From assembly GCF_003460505.1 (NCBI RefSeq), contig NZ_QTVG01000006.1:186001-250000 (forward strand): 64,000 bases of DNA. The letters run 5' to 3'. Positions 35,167-42,677 of the stretch are shown piece after piece (position 1 is the stretch's first letter; each line of letters starts with the position of its first letter). The notes below the pieces were generated by a model. It was not told where the DNA came from. It ran no database searches and saw only the letters and a list, made by a program, of their open reading frames with translations. Origin of the DNA: Eubacterium sp. AF36-5BH. Lineage in GTDB: Bacteria > Bacillota > Clostridia > Lachnospirales > Lachnospiraceae. The translations under genes and the position numbers were made by a program.

Positions 35167-36963
35167 ATGGAAAGAAAAGAGTATTCAGTAATTAACAACT
35201 TTTTTTATTCGATAAAAAAAGCAAATATGATTGATAGAGTGTTTGTTATTCTTTTGGTTATGCAGGGATTTTGCTGGGGAGAAATTCCAATCATTGTATC
35301 ATATATTTCAAAAAAAATATTAGATTTGCTTTCTAGGCAAAAAGATTGGTACGATATTATTATTGTTGTTTCTTTTGGAATAATAATAATGTTGGCGCTT
35401 GATTTGATACAAAAAAAGATTGAATATTCAACTTTTTTGAGAAAGATGAATATAAAATTTTTTTTAGTAAGAAAAAGAGTGGAACATAATATAAGTACGA
35501 ATTATGTAAATCTAGAAAATAAAGATTATTTAGACATGATGGACAGGGCAAGGGTTGCTTCTGAGGAAGAAAAAGATGGTTTTAGTGCTGTATATAATAA
35601 TATAATATGTTTGAGCCGAAATATATTAACAATTAGTATTACAATTAGTACGGTTGCATTAATAAATCCAATTATATTGATTTTATTATTTATGTTTAGT
35701 GTATGTGAATATTTTGTATTAGAACACACAAAAAAAGAAAATAAAAGAAAGTATACGGATGCTATGACACCGATGTGGCGAAAATTGGGATATTTAGATG
35801 GAATTACAAATGATTTTGAGTATGCAAAAGATATTAGAATAAATAGTGCACAGTCTTTTTTGAAAGAGAAAAGTGAAGAAGTAAATAAGAAAGCACATAT
35901 TATTACAAAAAACATGTATAAAAGATGGATTCGTTCTGAAACATTAATGGCATTATTTTCGATGATGCAAAATGTATGCATTTATGCGTGGGTAATTTGG
36001 GCTGTTATTTATAATAATTTGAGTGTTGGAAGTGTTGTGTTTTATATAGGTATCACAACATTGTTTAATGAAAACATTATTCAACTGTTTGATGTTGTTG
36101 CGGACTTGCAAAGAGTCAGTATAGAGATAAATGATTATAGGTATATCGAAGAAATAGATGAAATGCTGGTAAGTGAAAATATATCTAATACTAAAATAGA
36201 TATAAACAACATAGAGTTGGAATTTAAAAATGTAAGCTTTAGATATCCTGGACAGAAGGAAAATAGTATTTCTAATTTGAATTTGAAAATAAATTCAGGA
36301 ACAAAATTAGCTATTGTAGGTGGAAATGGTGCAGGAAAGACAACTTTAATTAAACTTCTCACGAGATTGTATGAGCCAAGTGAGGGAGAAATATTAATAA
36401 ATGGTAAAAATATAAAATCATATCCGAGGGATTTGTATTTTAAAATGTTTTCTGTGATTTTTCAAGATAAAGATATATTTGCTTTGTCTTTACAGGAAAA
36501 TGTAACTTTAAGTGATATGACTAAAAGTAACAATAGAAAAGTGAAGAAAAGCCTTAATGATGTAGGATTAGCTTATAACTCTAAGATTTTTCAAAACAGC
36601 TTAGATACACAAATATTAAAAATATTTAATAAAGAAGGGATTGATTTGTCAGGTGGCCAAAGACAAAAAATATTGATGGCAAGAGCCTTGTATAAAGAGG
36701 CTCCGATTATAATTCTAGATGAACCCACAGCAGCTTTAGACGCAATTTCAGAGGATAAGTTATATAAGTCTTTTGCGAGGGTATCAAATGGAAAAATGAC
36801 TTTATTTATTTCACACAGATTAGCTAGTACGCGCTTTTGTGATGAAATAATTTTTATGGATAAAGGGAGAATTGTAGAGAAGGGAACGCATAATGAATTA
36901 ATAAAGAGAGAGAGTAGATATAAAGAAATGTTTGAGACACAAGCGCAATATTATATAGAATAA
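35167..36963 (+). CDS. ABC exporter, fused membrane and ATPase domains (second)
   Basis: This 598-residue protein starts two bases after the ACP-related stop. It has a six-helix membrane domain (about 20-320) and an intact ATPase with GGNGAGKTT, LSGGQRQKILMARAL, IIILDEPTAALD and ISHRL. Like the first exporter it lacks a C39 peptidase domain. The two share length and layout but differ throughout, consistent with a heterodimer or two separate transport steps. It is the last gene of the operon. Confidence 0.88.
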   Translation: MERKEYSVINNFFYSIKKANMIDRVFVILLVMQGFCWGEIPIIVSYISKKILDLLSRQKDWYDIIIVVSFGIIIMLALDLIQKKIEYSTFLRKMNIKFFLVRKRVEHNISTNYVNLENKDYLDMMDRARVASEEEKDGFSAVYNNIICLSRNILTISITISTVALINPIILILLFMFSVCEYFVLEHTKKENKRKYTDAMTPMWRKLGYLDGITNDFEYAKDIRINSAQSFLKEKSEEVNKKAHIITKNMYKRWIRSETLMALFSMMQNVCIYAWVIWAVIYNNLSVGSVVFYIGITTLFNENIIQLFDVVADLQRVSIEINDYRYIEEIDEMLVSENISNTKIDINNIELEFKNVSFRYPGQKENSISNLNLKINSGTKLAIVGGNGAGKTTLIKLLTRLYEPSEGEILINGKNIKSYPRDLYFKMFSVIFQDKDIFALSLQENVTLSDMTKSNNRKVKKSLNDVGLAYNSKIFQNSLDTQILKIFNKEGIDLSGGQRQKILMARALYKEAPIIILDEPTAALDAISEDKLYKSFARVSNGKMTLFISHRLASTRFCDEIIFMDKGRIVEKGTHNELIKRESRYKEMFETQAQYYIE

Positions 36964-37072
36964 ATATATTACAGTATAATCCTAGTAAACAAAATATATA
37001 AGAGTATTGAATAATTTATTGAATAAAGGTAAAATAAAAAGACGTGAAAAAAAGAAGGGTGAAAGTATTTTT

Positions 37073-37888
37073 ATGGATAGATTTGATAACGCACCAGTTG
37101 GTATATTTGATTCCGGAGTTGGAGGATTAACTGTTGCGAGAGAAATAGCAAGACAGATTCCAAATGAAAGTTTTGTATATTTTGGGGATACAGCAAGAGT
37201 TCCTTATGGAAGCAAGTCAAAGGAAACAATAATTAGATATTCCCGCCAAATTGTTAGATTTTTACAGACAAAGAAGGTTAAGGCAATTGTTGTTGCCTGT
37301 AATACAGCCAGTGCTTTTGCATTAGATACAATTGAGAAAGAATTGGATATTCCTGCAATAGGCGTTGTAAAGCCGGGAGCAAAGAGTGCCGTTGAGAATA
37401 CAACTAATAAACGAATCGGAATTATTGGAACAGAAGGAACAATTAATAGTGAGTTATATACACAGTACATTCATAGCATTGATCCGGAAGTTACAGTTTT
37501 TGGAAAAGCATGTCCCCTTTTTGTACCATTAGTTGAAGAGGGAATGTTACATGATCCGGTTACTGATGAGATTACAAGACGATATCTTGATGAAATGAAG
37601 GAAAAAGATATAGACAGTTTGATTTTAGGCTGTACTCATTATCCACTATTAAGAAGCACAATCAGGAAAATAATGGGTGAGGGGGTTAATTTAGTAAACC
37701 CTGCCTATGAAACAGCCATTAGTTTAAAGAAAATGTTAAAAGAAAATGGTATAAGTGCTGAAAATAATGCAAAGCCACATTATGAATTTTATGTAAGTGA
37801 TGCGGCTGAAAAGTTCAGAACATTTGCTAATTCAATTATGCCGTTTGAAATTGACGAAACAAACAGAATTAATATTGAAGAATATTAA
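37073..37888 (+). CDS. murI: Glutamate racemase
   Basis: This enzyme of about 271 residues interconverts L- and D-glutamate for peptidoglycan. The two catalytic cysteines are in VVACNTASAF and LILGCTHYPLL, and the N-terminus shows PVGIFDSGVGGLTV. An in-frame ATG at 37007 would add 22 Lys-rich residues, but GGGTGAAAG just before 37073 and family length favour the later start. The following DUF1934 gene is close and probably co-transcribed. Confidence 0.95.
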   Translation: MDRFDNAPVGIFDSGVGGLTVAREIARQIPNESFVYFGDTARVPYGSKSKETIIRYSRQIVRFLQTKKVKAIVVACNTASAFALDTIEKELDIPAIGVVKPGAKSAVENTTNKRIGIIGTEGTINSELYTQYIHSIDPEVTVFGKACPLFVPLVEEGMLHDPVTDEITRRYLDEMKEKDIDSLILGCTHYPLLRSTIRKIMGEGVNLVNPAYETAISLKKMLKENGISAENNAKPHYEFYVSDAAEKFRTFANSIMPFEIDETNRINIEEY

Positions 37889-37925
37889 TTCCATGCAATG
37901 AGATTAAAGTTTAAGGAAATGTAAT

Positions 37926-38345
37926 ATGGATGAGAATGTAGTAATTAAAATTTCAGGATTACAGATAGTTGAAAATACAGGTGATAATGTTGAAGTAATT
38001 GCGAAAGGCAGGCATTACTTAAAAAAAGACAAACATTACCTACTATATGAAGAATATGAAAATGACGAAAACACAAAGACAAGCAATATGATTAAGTTTA
38101 ACAATGATATTGTTGAAATTACAAGAAAAGGTCAGGTAGATGGAAAACTGATTTTTCAGGAGAACCAGAAGAAGCAGTCATTGTACAGCACTCCTATGGG
38201 AGATTTGTTAATTGAGGTCCTTACCAAGGAAATAGAGGTTAGCGATGATGACGATGATGTGAATTTAAAAATCAAGTATCAGATTCATGTGGATGGAAAC
38301 AAAGTTTCTGATAATGAAATTGATATTAGTGCCATGCACAGTTAA
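37926..38345 (+). CDS. DUF1934 (YwiB-like) beta-barrel protein
   Basis: This 139-residue protein has the DUF1934 pattern: an N-terminal KISGLQ, the middle YLLYEEY, and later TPMGDLLIEVLTKEIEV. The family folds as a lipocalin-like barrel of unknown function. It is often found near cell-wall or argS genes in Firmicutes; here it follows murI after 37 bases. AAGGAAATGTAAT precedes the ATG. Confidence 0.85.
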   Translation: MDENVVIKISGLQIVENTGDNVEVIAKGRHYLKKDKHYLLYEEYENDENTKTSNMIKFNNDIVEITRKGQVDGKLIFQENQKKQSLYSTPMGDLLIEVLTKEIEVSDDDDDVNLKIKYQIHVDGNKVSDNEIDISAMHS

Positions 38346-38346
38346 G

Positions 38347-38417
38347 AAAAGTTGAAATCTTGAGGATAGATAGCAGGGAATGTAGTTATGTATCATTTGA
38401 AGATTTCAACTTTTTTG
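38347..38417 (+). terminator. Terminator after the murI-DUF1934 pair
   Basis: AAAAGTTGAAATCTT pairs across about 40 bases with AGATTTCAACTTTTTT (38401-38416). Confidence 0.7.
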
Positions 38418-38662
38418 ATTTGTTTTCACGTATACTTTCATTTCTGTTTCCGACTCTATCTACGTTTTCTATTTCGTGATCCTATCTCTATTTAACTCTA
38501 TTTCCTTTTAGCCTGATTATGTATACTCATTTACGTTTCTATTACTATATATTTTATGTTAAATCAAAAATCTAATATTTCCACATTATCTGTTAAAATT
38601 TGAGATAAAATCGTTTTTAAGACATTATATAGGAGTATGCAAAAAATTAAGGAGGATATACT
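38418..38662 (+). other. Non-coding gap before the pseudogene
   Basis: A pyrimidine-rich stretch (38420-38550) is followed by AT-rich sequence with GATAAAATCGTT at 38604-38615. A similar GATAAAATCGTT string occurs at 42599-42610 before the solute-binding protein gene. No clear promoter pair was assigned. Confidence 0.4.
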
Positions 38663-39245
38663 ATGAAAAAAGTATTAAGCTATTTGATGGCAATAGCTTT
38701 AATCGTTACCAGTATTTCATTTGTTGGTACCGATAAAGTAAGTGCTCATCAAAAGTACACAACCAAAGGTTTGGTTATTGACACATCATTAGTGCCGCAG
38801 GATTCTAATATCTCAGTTAAGAACAAAGACGGCAATGAAGATTTTGTTAATGTTTCAAGTGACTTAAACACATTGACAGTAACAGGTAAAATATCTAAAC
38901 TTGGACTTTACGAAGAAGTTGAACCTTCATATATTTTGGATAAGAAGGTTACTTATTCTGTAGACAATTCAAAAGTTGCTACAGTAGGTGAAAGCGGAAA
39001 AAGTTTAACAACTCTTTCTCAAGGGTAGATTTAGATTTCACATCATATGATGAAGAAAACAAAGATTTCAGTGTGCATTAAACAAGAAATTCACTAAATC
39101 TGTAAAAACAGTTACTACTTCAAAATTATCTTACAAGTTTAAAAAGCTTAAGGCTAAGAAGAAGTACTATGTAAGAGTACGTGGAATAAACGGTAAGGTA
39201 AAGGGACCATGGAGTTCTGTTAAGAAGGTAATTATTAAGAAGTAG
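38663..39245 (+). pseudogene. Broken secreted Ig-like/fibronectin III surface protein
   Basis: The reading frame opens with a good GGAGG site and a signal peptide (MKKVLSYLMAIALIVTS...). It covers an Ig-like segment (VTYSVDNSKVATVGESGKS) and stops at 39026-39028. Downstream, a stop-containing piece (DLDFTSYDEENKDF) is followed from 39087 by a frame encoding the end of a fibronectin type III domain (YVRVRGINGKVKGPWSSVKK) that stops at 39243-39245. At least one deletion and frame breaks have removed the middle. The architecture resembles the N-terminal part of the GH16 protein at 56 kb. Confidence 0.8.
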
Positions 39246-39418
39246 CTAAAAATAACCGGATATAATTGGTATAATCGGTAATCAGCTAAAATATAAGTAT
39301 ACAAAAACATAATAAATTATGTAAATGTAAAGAAAATATATCCATTGTAAAATGCCAAAAGCAATTTGCATACGATTGTAATAATGTATTAAGCAAAGAA
39401 TATATGATTAAAATAATA

Positions 39419-39534
39419 GGGAAGCGTAAAGCTTCCCTAAAACAAAAAATAAGCTACATTGAAATATTAATTCGATGTAGCTTATTTTTATTAATGTAAT
39501 GAGAAAAACCTTCAAAATTTCTTATTACATTAAA
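39419..39534. terminator. Three consecutive hairpins
   Basis: GGGAAGC/GCTTCCC lies at 39419-39437. AATAAGCTACAT/ATGTAGCTTATTTTT at about 39448-39487 is a good terminator in both directions. TTAATGTAAT...ATTACATTAA lies at 39490-39534. They separate the pseudogene from the convergent membrane-protein gene. The remaining sequence at 39246-39418 shows nothing recognisable. Confidence 0.7.
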
Positions 39535-39540
39535 ACTATT

Positions 39541-40005
39541 CTATTTATTCTTTCTTCCAAAACGTTTCTTCTTCTTTGGAGCTTCATAAACAGGTCCGCG
39601 GATTCTTTTAAATGATGTGATGTAAATTCCGCTAACTCTTGCTTTAACTTCCTGCTTAGGAAGAATTGTTTCGTAAACCTTTGCATCAGCAATAAGATTC
39701 ATAACTCTAGGACCGGCTTTAACCTTTACAATAGGTAATTTAGCACGTCTTGCATACTTAGGTGTCTGCTCTAAAACAATACTAGGAAGTCCTGCATCTT
39801 TTAACTTCAGTTTCTTTTTATCTAGAACGTATAAACTAATTAACTGTGAGTTTTCCTGCATAGTTTTCTGCTGCTCTGCCTGCTTCTTTTCTGCTTTTCT
39901 TCCAATAAAATATAGCGCTATAACGGCAATCAAAAGAATTACTACGATTACAATAAGTGCAATTGATAGTCCGCTTAGAGCTAACAATGGTGAAATGTTA
40001 TTCAT
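39541..40005 (-). CDS. Small membrane protein with basic C-terminus, function unknown
   Basis: This 154-residue protein has one transmembrane helix (about 14-35), a Gln/Lys-rich coiled-coil-like stretch (37-55) and a soluble domain (60-135, with PIVKVKAGPRVMNLIADAKVYE), ending in a strongly basic tail (PKKKKRFGRKNK). The topology resembles YajC superficially, but the soluble part does not look like YajC. A ribosome-binding site, GGAGG, lies before the ATG on the minus strand. No function is proposed. Confidence 0.65.
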   Translation of the reverse strand: MNNISPLLALSGLSIALIVIVVILLIAVIALYFIGRKAEKKQAEQQKTMQENSQLISLYVLDKKKLKLKDAGLPSIVLEQTPKYARRAKLPIVKVKAGPRVMNLIADAKVYETILPKQEVKARVSGIYITSFKRIRGPVYEAPKKKKRFGRKNK

Positions 40006-40090
40006 TTTGTACCTCCATATAAACTAATCTTGTGATATTCTATCATTTTATCACTTAATTGACAACATTAACGAAGAATAAACATAAATA

Positions 40091-40187
40091 AACGTTCCAC
40101 TAGGAATGCACCCTGATGCAAAAAGAAAATAGTTGCGGGAGGGCACGCATTGGGTGCGTAGAATGTCACAAGCAATATTCTTTGTCC
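40091..40187 (+). repeat. Structured dispersed repeat, copy 2
   Basis: This is the same layout as the copy at 9387: AACGTTCCACTAGGAATGCAC, then GAAAATAGTTGC, then GTGCGTAGAATGTC and the terminal hairpin AGAATGTCACAAGCAATATTCT. ATGCACCC and GGGTGCGT pair with a wobble, preserving the stem despite changes. It lies between plsC and the membrane-protein gene. Confidence 0.7.
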
Positions 40188-40245
40188 TAAAACAATCTCT
40201 GAATCAAACAAGAATGATGAAAAAATAATCTGTTTTGTAAATTGA

Positions 40246-40962
40246 TTACTGATTTGATAAAATTCGAACCTGTTCCTTAACAATAGAAGGAAGCTGCTTT
40301 TGTCCTGCTCTGTCTAACTGGTCAGTATAGATAGGTTTGCCAAAAGTAACAATAACCTTCGAGGACTTGATTCGTGGCTGCTGCTTTTCGAAAATATTAT
40401 ATGTTCCCTGAATCCCTACAGGAACAACAGGGCATTTTGCCTTAGTGGCAATCTTAAAACTACCTTCCTTAAATTCTCCAAGTTTGCAGTCTTTTGAACG
40501 TGTGCCTTCAGGAAAAAGAAAAATTGATATACCATTTCTAATCATGTCAGCAGCATTAAGTACCGATTTTAAACCGGCACGTGGATCTTTTCTGTCTAAA
40601 AAGATGCAGTTTACAAAATACATCCACCAACTTAAAAATGGAACCTTCTTAATTTCCTTCTTTGCTATATAACCTGTAGGTCGCTTCATTAAAGGGTATG
40701 TGACAATAATATCGTAGAAACTTGTATGATTACCTACGAACAATACTGCCTGGTCTTTTGGAATATTTTCATAGCCATGTACCTCCAGTTTGACTCCTGA
40801 AATAAGCTGAACTATTCTTAAGCCAAAGTTGACAAAAGCAAGGCTGCTTTTATTGCGGGCATTCATATTAAATCTTTCTAAAATTAATTCCAATAATTGA
40901 ATAGGTAAAGAGACAATAAAATATACAATTAAAAAAACAAGTAAAATAATTAATCTTATCAT
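40246..40962 (-). CDS. plsC: 1-acyl-sn-glycerol-3-phosphate acyltransferase
   Basis: This 238-residue protein has an N-terminal hydrophobic anchor (about 1-25), the acyltransferase motif NHTSFYD (NHx4D catalytic pair), and the glycerol-phosphate-binding FPEGTRSKD. It acylates lysophosphatidic acid to phosphatidic acid at the membrane. Length and motif order are normal. It is transcribed opposite to the glucan locus. Confidence 0.92.
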   Translation of the reverse strand: MIRLIILLVFLIVYFIVSLPIQLLELILERFNMNARNKSSLAFVNFGLRIVQLISGVKLEVHGYENIPKDQAVLFVGNHTSFYDIIVTYPLMKRPTGYIAKKEIKKVPFLSWWMYFVNCIFLDRKDPRAGLKSVLNAADMIRNGISIFLFPEGTRSKDCKLGEFKEGSFKIATKAKCPVVPVGIQGTYNIFEKQQPRIKSSKVIVTFGKPIYTDQLDRAGQKQLPSIVKEQVRILSNQ

Positions 40963-41400
40963 AAAAACTCCTTTGTAGAAATATTATTATAAATATGTAC
41001 AACCTGGTACTCCCGTATACAAATATGTTTCATACATAAATTAACGGCATTGTAGTAGATTCTACATATTAAATAATGTTACCACAATATTTAATAAATA
41101 AAAAGATTCGAAGATTAAAAGGTCAGTAATACTTCGCTTGTATACTTATATTATGTATATACCGGCAGATTACTATGTTTGCCCTCCGCCTTTATTCTAA
41201 CATAAATACGGGAAGGATTTTTGACACGGTAATTATAATGAGATGTTTGGTGAAATTATACAGTATTTTACCAAAGAAATTGTAAAAAGTAATAGAAACA
41301 CTAATAAAAACATTTTTATTTATTGAATTGGGTACATGTTCGTGCTATAGTAACATTAAATAGCGAGTAGTTCGCGTTTTTATTAAGAGGAGGAAATAAA
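40963..41400 (+). other. 438-base intergenic region before the glucan locus
   Basis: It must hold the plsC promoter (minus strand) and the promoter of the glycan-binding protein listed at 41323-41351. The stretch 41080-41250 contains no clear hairpin with T-run, gene or known riboswitch. Confidence 0.5.
41323..41351 (+). promoter_or_regulatory. SigmaA-like promoter of the glycan-binding protein gene
   Basis: TTGAAT at 41323-41328 and TATAGT at 41346-41351, 17-base spacing, lie 49 bases upstream of the ATG. AGGAGG follows at 41388-41393. Confidence 0.65.
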
Positions 41401-42195
41401 ATGAAAGCATTAAAGAGATTTACAGCTGTAGTAGCTTCACTTGCACTTACAGTTGGTATGTGTGTTAGTGTATTCGCAGGATCTACATGGGGAGATTACA
41501 TTGGATTCGATGGCAAGCCAGGACACACATGGTACGAAGCAGCAGATGGTAAATTTACACAGAACTCAGATACATCATGGACATGTAAGATGAAGACAAT
41601 CGGTTGGGGTGGTGTCTGGGGATGCCAGGTATTCCAGGATGCAAAAAAGGGCAACGGCAAGGTTGACATTAAGAAAGGTCAGGAATACAAATTACAGTGT
41701 ACATTAAAGTCAAGCGACATGGATAAGTGGGTTGTAGTTAAGGTTGCAACAAAAGAAAACATTGCATTTGCAAAGTGGGTTAAGTTAAAGAAAGGTCAGA
41801 ACACTACAATTAACGAAACATTCACAGCTAAGTGTGATGCAACATCTATCTACTTTGGTTTAGGTGGAGACTTTGGTGATAGAGCTGATGAAAAAGATTT
41901 ATATACATACGCTGAAGGTGGCGCTAAATCAATCAGTGATGGTAATGGTGATGCAGCTGGTAAGGGTACAACAATTACATGTACAGGATACTCACTTGAA
42001 TCAACAGCAGCAGCTGCACAGACAGCAACAACAGCAGCAGCCGGACAGGGTACACAGTCAGGTCAGACTGGTACAGTTAGCACAGCTCCTAGCACAGTAG
42101 CAACTGGTGACTTCACACCAATCGCTTGTGCAGCAGCAGCCGTAGTAGCAGCTTCAGTTATCGTTGTATTCGCTAGAAAAAGAGAAAACAACTAA
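41401..42195 (+). CDS. Secreted, membrane-anchored carbohydrate-binding protein
   Basis: This 264-residue protein has a signal peptide ending at VFAG (about 27). A beta-sandwich-like domain rich in Trp and Tyr (30-195; WGDYIGFDGKPGHTWYEA, TIGWGGVWGCQVFQD) is followed by an Ala/Thr/Gln linker and a C-terminal helix with basic tail (ACAAAAVVAASVIVVFARKREN). VATGDFTP just before the helix resembles the TGD-type anchoring signals of gut Lachnospiraceae rather than classical LPxTG. The domain looks like a CBM4/9-type jelly roll; beta-glucan is the likely ligand because of the locus. A terminator follows. Confidence 0.7.
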   Translation: MKALKRFTAVVASLALTVGMCVSVFAGSTWGDYIGFDGKPGHTWYEAADGKFTQNSDTSWTCKMKTIGWGGVWGCQVFQDAKKGNGKVDIKKGQEYKLQCTLKSSDMDKWVVVKVATKENIAFAKWVKLKKGQNTTINETFTAKCDATSIYFGLGGDFGDRADEKDLYTYAEGGAKSISDGNGDAAGKGTTITCTGYSLESTAAAAQTATTAAAGQGTQSGQTGTVSTAPSTVATGDFTPIACAAAAVVAASVIVVFARKRENN

Positions 42196-42221
42196 TTAAG
42201 AACTTAACTTAATACAATAAT

Positions 42222-42271
42222 AAAAAGAAGATTTGCTTAATCCCTTTTTGGATGGCAAATCTTCTTTTTTT
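42222..42271 (+). terminator. Terminator after the glycan-binding protein gene
   Basis: AAAAAGAAGATTTGC pairs with GCAAATCTTCTTTTTTT, forming a long stem followed by a T-run. Confidence 0.88.
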
Positions 42272-42450
42272 GAGCAATAGGTATTTATATTGCATAAAAA
42301 ATTCACTTTAAAGATTGTCAAAATAACAAAAAATAAAATAAATTAAAAAACATTTCAATCCTAGTAAATATAGGCAATTAAGCTTTTATGTAAAGCAGAA
42401 AAAGATGAGCAAAAAGTATCAAAACTCCCTGAACTGCCCATTATATGGTA

Positions 42451-42470
42451 ATTGTTAATAAATTAACAAT
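42451..42470 (+). promoter_or_regulatory. Operator-like perfect palindrome
   Basis: ATTGTTAAT, AA, ATTAACAAT form a 20-base perfect inverted repeat about 110 bases upstream of the probable -10 of the transport operon. It is a candidate regulator site; which regulator binds is unknown. Confidence 0.4.
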
Positions 42471-42577
42471 AAAAACGAACCAACTATAGTTTCAAAAATG
42501 TGAACATTTTATGTAAACAGAAAAGAACTGTTGTTAAAATAGTACAATAAAAAAGAACCTAAAATCGTTTTTTATTG

Positions 42578-42606
42578 TTGATTTGTACATATTGTTGTGA
42601 TAAAAT
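42578..42606 (+). promoter_or_regulatory. Probable promoter of the glucan transport operon
   Basis: TTGATT at 42578-42583 and TAAAAT at 42601-42606, spacing 17, lie about 70 bases before the start of the solute-binding protein gene. Confidence 0.5.
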
Positions 42607-42677
42607 CGTTATTAAGGAAGTCACTATGTGAATTCTAGTGTAGGTGAAAGAATTTTTTCAATAAGGAGGAGAATAAA

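Larger units (their letters stand above)
42196..42677 (+). other. 482-base regulatory region of the transport operon
   Basis: It contains the terminator at 42222-42271, a perfect 9+2+9 palindrome ATTGTTAATAAATTAACAAT at 42451-42470, and the promoter TTGATT-17-TAAAAT at 42578-42606. No gene was found in it. Confidence 0.6.

Noticed and set aside
39541..40005. YajC preprotein translocase subunit.
   Set aside because: Only the topology is similar; the soluble domain and long basic tail do not look like YajC, and no sec genes are adjacent.
40068..40283. A 71-codon minus-strand open frame.
   Set aside because: It covers the structured repeat and the end of plsC in another frame; there is no supporting start signal.
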